A DNA stretch of 12,839 nucleotides. Origin: an uncultured beta proteobacterium (GTDB taxonomy: Bacteria > Pseudomonadota > Gammaproteobacteria > Burkholderiales > Burkholderiaceae_C). The stretch is taken from assembly GCA_903886165.1 (NCBI GenBank), contig CAISLL010000144.1, forward strand, positions 1 through 12,839, written 5' to 3'. Position numbers and translations under genes: made by a program. Shown here piece by piece: positions 1 to 6,346 of this stretch; the first letter of the stretch is position 1, and every line of letters begins with the position of its first letter. The notes under the pieces were generated by a model that made no database searches, was not told where the DNA came from, and saw nothing but the letters and a program-made list of their open reading frames with translations.

Positions 1-464
1 GCTCCAGCTCAGACTGGGACACCATGCAACACGCAGTCCACATTCTCCAACAGTTCGGTGTTCCCTACGAGGCCCGTGTGGTGTCCGCCCACAGAATGCC
101 TGATGACATGTTTGCCTATGCCGAAACCGCGGTGGGTCGTGGCCTCAAAGCCATCATCGCCGGGGCGGGTGGTGCGGCGCACCTGCCAGGCATGCTGGCG
201 GCCAAAACCACGGTGCCCATTCTGGGCGTGCCGGTGGCCAGCAAGCACCTCAGTGGCGTGGACTCGTTGCACAGCATCGTGCAAATGCCCAAGGGCATTC
301 CGGTGGCCACCTTTGCCATTGGTGCCGCCGGGGCGGCCAACGCGGCGCTGTTTGCGGTGGCGATGCTAGCCAACTCCGACATCGTGCTGCGCGCCCGCCT
401 GGAAGATTTCCGGGCTGAACAAACCCAGATGGCACGTGGCATGACCTTGCCGCCCAAGTTATGA
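1..464 (+). CDS. purE: PurE, N5-carboxyaminoimidazole ribonucleotide mutase (5' end cut by window)
   Basis: PurE moves the carboxyl group of N5-CAIR to give CAIR in cytosolic de novo purine synthesis, using the product of PurK. The frame is open from the first bases: codons 3-23 read SSSDWDT directly before the first ATG at 24, matching the class I PurE N-terminal motif GSxSDW. The real start is therefore upstream of the window and ATG 24 is internal. The catalytic-histidine motif SAHRMP, the glycine-rich AGAGGAAHLPGM and the GVDSLxSIVQMP segment are all present. About 153 residues are visible, so only the first dozen or so are missing. The stop overlaps the purK start as ATGA (461-464), which indicates translational coupling. 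No alternative identity is likely. Confidence 0.97.
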   Translation, partial: SSSDWDTMQHAVHILQQFGVPYEARVVSAHRMPDDMFAYAETAVGRGLKAIIAGAGGAAHLPGMLAAKTTVPILGVPVASKHLSGVDSLHSIVQMPKGIPVATFAIGAAGAANAALFAVAMLANSDIVLRARLEDFRAEQTQMARGMTLPPKL

Positions 465-1666
465 GCGGCCCGATGTTGCTGCCCGGCGTCACCGGGTTGA
501 ACGGCAGTGGCCAGCAAACCACGCTGGGTGTCATGGGTGGTGGCCAGTTGGGGCGCATGTTTGTGCAAGCCGCCCAGGCCATGGGCTATTTCACCGTGGT
601 GCTGGACCCGGATGTGATCAGCCCGGCCGGGCTGGTGAGCCACTACCACATCAAGACCGATTACCTGGACGAACAGGGTCTGGTGCAGCTGATGCAGCGC
701 TGCGCGGCCGTCACCACCGAGTTCGAAAACGTGCCAGCGCCGGCGCTGCGGACCTTGGGCGCGGTTCGCCCCACGGCACCCGGCGCTGACGCGGTGGCGG
801 TGGCGCAGGACCGGATTCAGGAAAAGGCGCACCTGGCGCGCAGCGGGGTGCCCGTGGCACCCTATGCCGTGATTGAAACCCGCGCACAGCTGGACGGCGT
901 GCCAGACAACTTGTTGCCCGGCATCCTGAAAACAGCACGCCTGGGCTACGACGGCAAAGGCCAGGTGCGCTGCAGCAACCGGGCTGAACTGGTCGCCGCC
1001 TGGGACGCGCTCAAGGGCGTGCCCTGTGTGCTGGAGCAGATGTTGCCGCTGGCCGCTGAATGTTCGGTGATTGTGGCGCGTGGCTGGGACGGCGCCTGTG
1101 TCAATTTTGCGCCGCAGCTCAATCTACACCGTGCGGGCATCTTGGCCGTGACCGAGGCTTATGACGGGAATATGCCTCAAGCCCTTTCAGAACATGCGAT
1201 AGCAGCTTCAAAAAAAATAGCAGAAGAGTTGGGTTACGTGGGCGTGTTGTGCGTCGAGTTTTTTGTTTTGGCAGAGGGTTCACCTGAAGCGATTGCCCTG
1301 GGTGGCCTGGTCGTCAATGAGATGGCGCCACGCCCGCACAACAGCGGCCACTACACGTTGGACGCCTGTGATGTGTCGCAGTTTGAGCTGCAAGTGCGCA
1401 CCCTGGCTGGTCTGCCCCTGACGCAGCCGCGCCAGCACAGCCCGGCCGTCATGCTGAATTTGCTCGGCGACCTGTGGGTGGACGGTGCCACACCAGCCTG
1501 GCACAAGGTGCTGGCCTTGCCCGGTGTGCACCTGCACCTCTACGGCAAGCTCAAAGCCAGCAAGGGTCGCAAGATGGGGCATCTGACCGTGACCGCTGTT
1601 ACGCCTGAGGTCGCCCGATCCACTGCGCTACAAGCTGCCACACTGCTTGGCATCGCGGCGTTTTGA
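461..1666 (+). CDS. purK: PurK, N5-carboxyaminoimidazole ribonucleotide synthase
   Basis: PurK is an ATP-grasp enzyme that joins bicarbonate to aminoimidazole ribonucleotide using ATP and hands N5-CAIR to PurE. The product is 401 residues, a usual length. GVMGGGQLGRM at 23-33 is the N-terminal nucleotide-fold glycine loop. TTEFENVP at 85-92 and LKTARLGYDGKGQ at 156-168 belong to the ATP-grasp core. CVEFFV at 264-269 and NEMAPRPHNSGHYT at 286-299 are the metal/ATP-binding end. The ATG overlaps the purE stop by 4 nt. Roughly 20 residues precede the family core, which is a little long, and M5 is another possible start. Residues 238-254, on a helix before GYVGVLCVEFF, are encoded by an antisense copy of the 49-bp interspersed repeat; the frame is intact. 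Confidence 0.96.
   Translation: MSGPMLLPGVTGLNGSGQQTTLGVMGGGQLGRMFVQAAQAMGYFTVVLDPDVISPAGLVSHYHIKTDYLDEQGLVQLMQRCAAVTTEFENVPAPALRTLGAVRPTAPGADAVAVAQDRIQEKAHLARSGVPVAPYAVIETRAQLDGVPDNLLPGILKTARLGYDGKGQVRCSNRAELVAAWDALKGVPCVLEQMLPLAAECSVIVARGWDGACVNFAPQLNLHRAGILAVTEAYDGNMPQALSEHAIAASKKIAEELGYVGVLCVEFFVLAEGSPEAIALGGLVVNEMAPRPHNSGHYTLDACDVSQFELQVRTLAGLPLTQPRQHSPAVMLNLLGDLWVDGATPAWHKVLALPGVHLHLYGKLKASKGRKMGHLTVTAVTPEVARSTALQAATLLGIAAF
1174..1222 (-). repeat. 49-bp interspersed repeat, copy A (inside purK)
   Basis: Read on the - strand this begins TGCTATTTTT and ends AAAGGGCTTGAGGC. It has the same 49-nt length as copies C (8868-8916) and D (10355-10403) and the same tail pattern AAGGGCTnnAGG. It is translated antisense as residues 238-254 of PurK without breaking the frame. 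The repeat resembles a short element I recall as frequent in Comamonadaceae genomes; that family assignment is from memory. Confidence 0.6.
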
Positions 1667-1728
1667 TTGCGCTTGCTGTGCCTGCGAGGCAAACGCCAAC
1701 GGCAAGTGTGTGCTGAGACGACAAGCCC

Positions 1729-2808
1729 ATGATTCTCCCCGGAAGTGATTCAAATTCAATAGTTGCTGGCGCAATGGTCATAAGGTCTGGTCGCCTGTTG
1801 GGCTTGCCAACCGAGACGGTTTATGGCTTGGCCGCAGATGCGGACAACGACGCCGCCGTGGCGCAAATCTTCACAGCCAAAGGGCGCCCGGCCGACCACC
1901 CACTGATCGTGCACGTGGCCGACGCGCGTGCGGTGGCGCACTATGCCTCTGATGTGCCCGGTTTTGCCCGGCAACTCATGCAGGCTTTCTGGCCCGGCCC
2001 GTTGACCCTGATCCTGCCGCGTCGCCCCGGAGTTGCCAATGCGACGGCGGGTGGCAACCCGACCATCGGGCTGCGTTGTCCGTCGCACCCGGTGGCGCAG
2101 GCGCTGTTGAAAGCACTGATTAATGGGGGTCAGACTACAATTAATCCCCAAATGGAAACCGCAGACGAAAAACAATTGGAATCTGACCCCCATTATTTAG
2201 TGTGGGGGGTGGCTGCACCAAGTGCCAATCAGTTTGGACGCGTCAGCCCGACCACCGCAGCCCATGTGCAAGGCGAGTTTGGGGATGACTTGCTGATCCT
2301 GGACGGTGGTGCCTGCAGTGTGGGCATCGAGTCCACCATCATCGACTGCACGCGCGGTGCCCCTGTGTTGCTGCGCCCCGGTGCCATCACGCCCGCGCAG
2401 GTGCAGGCGGTGTGTGGCTTGACGGTGCGAACGAAAGACGAGGTGCTTGCGCAGGATGCGCCGGTGCCCAAGGCCTCTGGCACGCTTGAATCGCATTACG
2501 CACCCAAGGCGCGGGTGAGGCTGATGGATGCGCGCGACTTGCAGGTGGCAGTGGACACGCTGGACAGGAGTGCAAATGCAGGTGGCGTTCAGGCGGTGGC
2601 CATTTACGCGCGGACTCGCCTGAAGCTGCCCACCGACGAGGTGTTGTGCCAGTGCATGCCTGACGACGCCACGTCGGCAGCGCAGCAACTTTTCGCGGTG
2701 CTGCGCGAGTTGGACGCGCAAGGCGTCAGCCAGATCTGGATCGAAACCCCGCCCGCCAGCCCGGAGTGGGATGGCGTGCGGGACAGGTTGCAGCGGGCTT
2801 CAACTTGA
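1729..2808 (+). CDS. sua5: Sua5/YciO/YrdC threonylcarbamoyl-AMP synthase (Sua5 type)
   Basis: This enzyme makes threonylcarbamoyl-AMP from threonine, bicarbonate and ATP, the first step of t6A37 tRNA modification. At 359 residues it is the two-domain Sua5 form, not the single-domain TsaC form. The YrdC domain shows GLPTETVYGLAADA (25-38), KGRPADHPL (51-59), APSANQFGRVSPTT (163-176), SVGIESTIIDC (197-207) and LLRPGAIT (214-221). The C-terminal Sua5 domain starts near the linker KASGTLESHYAPKARV (248-263). Two oddities stand out. A 75-bp inverted repeat encodes residues 132-156 between ALLKAL and VAAPSAN, where relatives normally have only a few residues. Residues about 6-22 lie over a degraded interspersed repeat. 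The start gives the expected distance to the TETVYGL motif, although the ribosome-binding site is weak. It lies 62 nt after purK. Function is probably kept. Confidence 0.93.
   Translation: MILPGSDSNSIVAGAMVIRSGRLLGLPTETVYGLAADADNDAAVAQIFTAKGRPADHPLIVHVADARAVAHYASDVPGFARQLMQAFWPGPLTLILPRRPGVANATAGGNPTIGLRCPSHPVAQALLKALINGGQTTINPQMETADEKQLESDPHYLVWGVAAPSANQFGRVSPTTAAHVQGEFGDDLLILDGGACSVGIESTIIDCTRGAPVLLRPGAITPAQVQAVCGLTVRTKDEVLAQDAPVPKASGTLESHYAPKARVRLMDARDLQVAVDTLDRSANAGGVQAVAIYARTRLKLPTDEVLCQCMPDDATSAAQQLFAVLRELDAQGVSQIWIETPPASPEWDGVRDRLQRAST
1745..1795 (+). repeat. Degraded interspersed repeat, copy B (start of sua5)
   Basis: This shares GTGATTCAAAT exactly with the upstream edge of copy D (10345-10355). 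It then follows the copy D right half (AATAGnTGnTGnCGCAAT..., ATAAGGtCTGG) at about 26 of 37 positions by eye, with roughly 12 nt of the left half missing. It is translated as the N-terminal residues of Sua5 ahead of the conserved core. It is less certain than copies A, C and D because it is short and diverged. Confidence 0.45.
2121..2195 (+). repeat. 75-bp inverted-repeat (REP/MITE-like) element inserted in frame in sua5
   Basis: Two 22-bp arms at 2121-2142 and 2174-2195 are reverse complements at 20 of 22 positions, including TAATGGGGGTCAGA against TCTGACCCCCATTA. They are separated by 31 bp. The GGGGTCAGA/TCTGACCCC ends resemble palindromic units seen with REP-associated transposases in many proteobacteria (from memory). 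The whole unit is 75 nt, exactly 25 codons, with no stop in the sua5 frame. The local sequence is AT-richer than the gene around it. No other copy was seen in the window. Confidence 0.85.
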
Positions 2809-2898
2809 TTGAATGCGTTCTGGACGATGCCTTCCCAAAGTCAGATGATGTCATCGAGGTCAAGGCGGCAGCCACTGTTGGTTGTGTAGCTGCATCAA

Positions 2899-2923
2899 CA
2901 AAAAAATTTGCGGGGTTTTTTTG
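2899..2923. terminator. Possible weak bidirectional terminator between sua5 and the fadL-like gene
   Basis: CAAAAAAA at 2899-2906 and TTTTTTTG at 2916-2923 form a perfect 8-bp inverted repeat around a 9-nt GC-containing loop, between two convergent genes. The A/T tracts would give a U-run in either direction, but the stem has almost no GC pairs. It could be a weak terminator or simply an AT-rich tract. Confidence 0.35.
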
Positions 2924-2936
2924 AGGAGTATTTTGA

Positions 2937-4214
2937 TTAGAACGCGCGTGAATACTGCAAGCCAAAAATCCAAGCATTGGCACTGTATTCGCCAGTGACT
3001 CTGCCTCGACCATCAACGAGCTGGTTGTTGTCAATTTGAGAGTTGTTGAGCAGCAGGTAGGTGGCACCAATGTCCATAACGCCGCCTTTACCCACTGTCC
3101 ACTGAGCACCGGCAGACAGCCAGGTGCGGTCATTGTCTGGCAATGAGACCAGCCGTGTACTTGCGCCCTTGACTGGCGTTTGGTCGTAAGCCAGGCCAAA
3201 TTTCAGCTTCAAGTCGCCACGGTACTGGTAGTTGACACCTGCCGCGACGCGTGTTGAGTCGCGAAAATCGGTATCAAGCGTCTGGGCGATTTGACCCGTG
3301 AGCGCACCAGACGTCCTGATCACATCTAGCTTTGGTATGCTGCTCCAGCCTGTCCAGGAAATATCACCCAGCAGTTGCACTTTTTCAGAGACTTGGTGTG
3401 TACCGCTCAGGACAAATACGTCGGGTAACTTGAGACTGGCTTTGGCACCGCTGGAACGTGAGGAATTGAGTGCGGCACTAGGACCGGTGATATTAATGTC
3501 GCCGGTCAGGTCGTAGCTAACCGTTGACCGGTAGGACACCCCCACCTTGGATGCAGGCGAAACCGTAAAGAGCGCTCCTGCGTTCCAACCCCATGAATCT
3601 CCCGTGAGGTCAAGTGTCAAGGGTGAAGCTGATGTGACTGCACTTACGACAGCGACCTGCCGTATGTACTGAGCTGTCAGCCGCTGCCAGTTCAAGCCTG
3701 CACCTACGGACACTTTGTTATTGACCCTGAAGGCAACCGACGGATTGATGTTGTAGGTTTTGACATCAAACATGGCGGACTGCGCAGCACCAACCCATGG
3801 GTTGTCATACTCGGTCTTCAAGCCAAAGGGTGCACCAACTCCGACCCCGACGTACAAATCCTTGTTGAGCGCCCAGGACATGTAGGCATTGGGTATGAAT
3901 CCCCAGCCCCCACCATCGCCCCCGGTGCCAGTGCCAGTCAAAAAGCCCACGCTGGATCCGGTGTCGGTGAACTTGAAGCTGGTTCCCACCGCCACCAGGC
4001 CGGTTGAGAATTCACGCTCTTTCAACTGTGTCATGCCGGCTGGGTTGTAAAAAATGGTGCTGGCGTTCTCGGCCACCGCCGCTGAGCCTGCGTAGGCGTT
4101 GCCCAAACCACTGGCGTTCTGTTCAAGCAATTGAAAACCCGCTGCCGATGCGTTACCAGACAGCAGGCCGATGATCAACGCAGGGAGCAGGTTGAGGGAG
4201 GACGGGGAGTTCAT
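2937..4214 (-). CDS. FadL/OmpP1/TodX family outer-membrane hydrophobic-compound channel
   Basis: The product is a predicted outer-membrane beta-barrel that lets long-chain fatty acids or other hydrophobic molecules cross into the periplasm. The 425-residue protein starts with a signal peptide whose likely cleavage is NASA|AGFQLLEQ (after residue 24), matching the mature FadL N-terminus AGFQL. ASGLGNAYAGSAA and FYNPAGMT (55-62) are typical of the N-terminal hatch region, and the protein ends in Phe (YSRAF) as barrel proteins usually do. I chose ATG at 4214 because an AAGGA ribosome-binding site lies 6 nt upstream and the signal peptide then begins correctly; an upstream in-frame ATG at 4253 would add 13 residues that do not fit. 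It lies 117 nt downstream of a lipase-like lipoprotein gene on the same strand, which suggests uptake of released fatty acids. Substrate is inferred only from family. Confidence 0.92.
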   Translation of the reverse strand: MNSPSSLNLLPALIIGLLSGNASAAGFQLLEQNASGLGNAYAGSAAVAENASTIFYNPAGMTQLKEREFSTGLVAVGTSFKFTDTGSSVGFLTGTGTGGDGGGWGFIPNAYMSWALNKDLYVGVGVGAPFGLKTEYDNPWVGAAQSAMFDVKTYNINPSVAFRVNNKVSVGAGLNWQRLTAQYIRQVAVVSAVTSASPLTLDLTGDSWGWNAGALFTVSPASKVGVSYRSTVSYDLTGDINITGPSAALNSSRSSGAKASLKLPDVFVLSGTHQVSEKVQLLGDISWTGWSSIPKLDVIRTSGALTGQIAQTLDTDFRDSTRVAAGVNYQYRGDLKLKFGLAYDQTPVKGASTRLVSLPDNDRTWLSAGAQWTVGKGGVMDIGATYLLLNNSQIDNNQLVDGRGRVTGEYSANAWIFGLQYSRAF

Positions 4215-4251
4215 TGGATTTCCTTCATTAGTAGGACAGACAAATGGAAAC

Positions 4252-4294
4252 AAAAAATATCAACAGCAAGACCGTTTTTTTGCCCTTGCTGTCG
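4252..4294 (-). terminator. Rho-independent-terminator-like hairpin between hydrolase and fadL-like genes
   Basis: Read on the - strand, ACAGCAAG and CTTGCTGT (4292-4285 and 4270-4263) pair perfectly over 8 bp, extendable by a G-U and a C-G pair, with a 14-nt loop. The stem is followed by TGATATTTTTTG. It lies about 40 nt after the hydrolase stop and leaves only about 37 nt before the fadL start. The loop is large and the stem is only half GC, so termination may be partial. Confidence 0.55.
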
Positions 4295-4331
4295 ATTTGA
4301 AGACCACTAATTTCAGTGCGCAAGGCACTAT

Positions 4332-5945
4332 TCAAGGAGCGAGGAACTGGCTGAAGAAGCCTCGCGCAGCTGCATTGCAAAACGGCGGGACAAGGGTGCC
4401 GTGATAGGCGGTCGTCAATGCGATTGCTGCATTGGCACCAGCTGATGCAATGAGTGCGGCCTTTTGTTGTGCAAAACCTGCCTTGGCGGCAAAGAACGGA
4501 TTGGTAACTCCTGGCGTGCCCGGGTCAGAATCGACATCCAGTAGGGTGACAACTCCACTGGTAACTTTTGCGCCCCAAACACCTGCCATAACCTGGGTAT
4601 TTAAGCTATAGAAAACGGTAGGGTCACCGTTGCCACCGCACAACAGCATCGGCGAAGTGTTGACCGGACCGGTCCAGCCCGCGCGCAAATCATTTCTTTG
4701 TGCAGCAACACGAAGGGGATGAGTTACACCTGTTGCCAGTTGCAAAGTTTGAGGAGCACCCGTCAATGCAGTTGGCAGCGCACCGTCAAACCCGTGGGCC
4801 ATTGCATCGCTTATAAAACTTAGCCGCGTGCTGTTCTTGATCAGGTTAGGTGTGCCCACGCCCATGGCAAAAAGCGGATCGCTCGGGGTGCCTGTGACCA
4901 GGGGTGTCATGCCAGCAAGTGCGGGGGCATCCGTCGTTACATTGCTAAACAACGCCGTCTGGGGGAGCTTTCCCGCGCTGTAGACAGTCGTGAAGTCGTA
5001 GTTGCCTGGTATCAATGATTCAATGCCTGTGGCATAAGCTGATTCGAAAATGTCGGACGGGCTGCTGTAAATGTTGAGGTCACCGTAAGATTTTTTATAG
5101 CTGGTCGTCAGCATCGGCGCAAATGCGGTGCTCCCAACTGGAACACCACCAGCGAAGATAAAGTCGGTGTAGGCCGACATCGCATAAGGCCCGGACATGG
5201 GTGCTGAGGCGGTAACAGGGATTGGTGTCGACAGGGCTTGCATTGCCCGCACCGTTGCCATCGCCACGTAGCCACCTTGTGAATACCCAGTAACGAACAA
5301 TTTGGTGCTGGCCTTGCCCGCCGGCAAGGCGGATTTGGCTGCGGCCAGCGCGTCAATCATGTCCTTGGATTGTTGGTCGGCATTGATATAGGGGTGGTAG
5401 CTCAAGGACGAGCTGTCATACCCGGCGTAATTGGGTGCCACCACGATATAGCCTTGAGCTGCGTACATCGCCGCCAGCAGCACGGACTCCGAATTGGCAG
5501 GATTGGTACTGTCGGCAATTTCTGCCAGGTTGTAGCGTTTGGTGATGTTGGTGCCGTGGGCATACAAAACGATCGGCCGGGCGCCAGTGCATTGTGCCGC
5601 TGTACCGGTTGGCACCATCAAGGCTCCAGACGCGTCTGTCTGCTCGCCTGCTCCGCCTACGGTGCCGTATTTGATGTACTGGACATCTACGCCGCAGGGA
5701 AGGTCGCCGGTAGTGGTGCCCGTGGAAAGTTGTAACAAGCCCAGACCACTGGCGCTGGCGCTCAAAGAAGCTTTGAAACCTGCAGCTGTCAAAGATGTAA
5801 TGAGGGCGGGTGGGCTTTGCATCAATTGCCCGCGTGCTGGATTGGCAACCTGGGTACCAAAGGTGTCACCTCCGCCGCCACCGCCGCAAGCCGCCACCAG
5901 CAAGGCTGAAGCCAGCGTCACCCCAAGAATTTTGAATTGCCTCAT
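4332..5945 (-). CDS. Secreted alpha/beta-hydrolase lipoprotein (lipase/esterase-like)
   Basis: The 537-residue protein starts with a lipoprotein signal peptide: charged MRQFK, a hydrophobic stretch, then the lipobox LVAAC with the acylated Cys at residue 20, followed by a flexible glycine run. It should be anchored in the outer or inner membrane facing the periplasm or surface. The fold shows IVLYAHGTN (125-133, oxyanion-hole strand), VVAPNYAGYDSS (168-179) and the nucleophile elbow GYSQGG with Ser222. Asp441 (GGNGDPTVFY) and His515 (AYHGT) are good candidates for the rest of the triad. The length and layout resemble the secretory lipase and tannase-like ester hydrolases, but I cannot name a family with certainty. 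A GGAGA site lies 6 nt before the ATG. With the FadL-like gene downstream, hydrolysis of lipid or polyester substrates followed by uptake is a reasonable inference. Confidence 0.85.
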   Translation of the reverse strand: MRQFKILGVTLASALLVAACGGGGGGDTFGTQVANPARGQLMQSPPALITSLTAAGFKASLSASASGLGLLQLSTGTTTGDLPCGVDVQYIKYGTVGGAGEQTDASGALMVPTGTAAQCTGARPIVLYAHGTNITKRYNLAEIADSTNPANSESVLLAAMYAAQGYIVVAPNYAGYDSSSLSYHPYINADQQSKDMIDALAAAKSALPAGKASTKLFVTGYSQGGYVAMATVRAMQALSTPIPVTASAPMSGPYAMSAYTDFIFAGGVPVGSTAFAPMLTTSYKKSYGDLNIYSSPSDIFESAYATGIESLIPGNYDFTTVYSAGKLPQTALFSNVTTDAPALAGMTPLVTGTPSDPLFAMGVGTPNLIKNSTRLSFISDAMAHGFDGALPTALTGAPQTLQLATGVTHPLRVAAQRNDLRAGWTGPVNTSPMLLCGGNGDPTVFYSLNTQVMAGVWGAKVTSGVVTLLDVDSDPGTPGVTNPFFAAKAGFAQQKAALIASAGANAAIALTTAYHGTLVPPFCNAAARGFFSQFLAP

Positions 5946-6056
5946 TAAGTGTCTCCAAAGATTTATAAGAACGACCGTGCTATTTGCAGTGCAGATCGTA
6001 ATCTGTTGTGAGCCCGAGAGCGAGTCGGGTAAACCCGTGTGAAGTGTCGCGTTGTG

Positions 6057-6311
6057 TCAGCGATACCGCAACTTCATCACCAAAATCGCGCTCGCCAACG
6101 CCAGCGTGATGCAGTTGGCAACCACTACTGGCCAGGCGCCCAGCAGCAGGCCATACACCAGCCACAGGGCTACGCCCAAAGTGAACGCGCTGTACATGCC
6201 CAAGGAGATGCCACGAACGTCTTTGGTGCGAAAGGTGTGCAGCGCCTGTGGCAAGAAGCTCACAGTGGTCAAAACGGCGGCGAGGGTGCCGACAAGGTCA
6301 ATCAGGGTCAT
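6057..6311 (-). CDS. SemiSWEET family small sugar transporter (PQ-loop/MtN3)
   Basis: The product is an 84-residue membrane protein with three predicted helices, the length of bacterial SemiSWEETs, which dimerise to form a sugar-permeable channel in the inner membrane. The PQ motif SFLPQ (residues 19-23) and the following HTFRTKDVRGISLGMY match the family pattern PQ...K(S/T)...S. Helix 2 (AFTLGVALWLVYGLLLG) and helix 3 follow. Start choice is uncertain. ATG 6311 gives the usual N-terminus (MTLIDLVGTLAAVLTTVSF) but has no clear ribosome-binding site. GTG 6350 and ATG 6347 lie on the dacB stop codon (GTGATG) and would couple translation while adding 13 and 12 residues. The gene is directly downstream of dacB. 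The transported sugar cannot be read from the sequence. Confidence 0.88.
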   Translation of the reverse strand: MTLIDLVGTLAAVLTTVSFLPQALHTFRTKDVRGISLGMYSAFTLGVALWLVYGLLLGAWPVVVANCITLALASAILVMKLRYR

Positions 6312-6346
6312 GGTGTTCAAAAAGGTGGGGCAATGCACAGCGGGCA

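Noticed and set aside
116..832. 238-codon open frame on the - strand
   Set aside because: Antisense to purE and purK, both securely identified.
1729..2808. sua5 as a pseudogene because of the palindromic insertion
   Set aside because: The insertion is a whole number of codons without stops, all catalytic motifs and the C-terminal domain remain, so I keep it as an intact gene.
5990..6056. Hairpin CGGGTAAACCCG plus a CCCGA/TCGGG stem downstream of the SemiSWEET gene as terminator
   Set aside because: The stems are short and no T-run follows on either strand, so no terminator is called.
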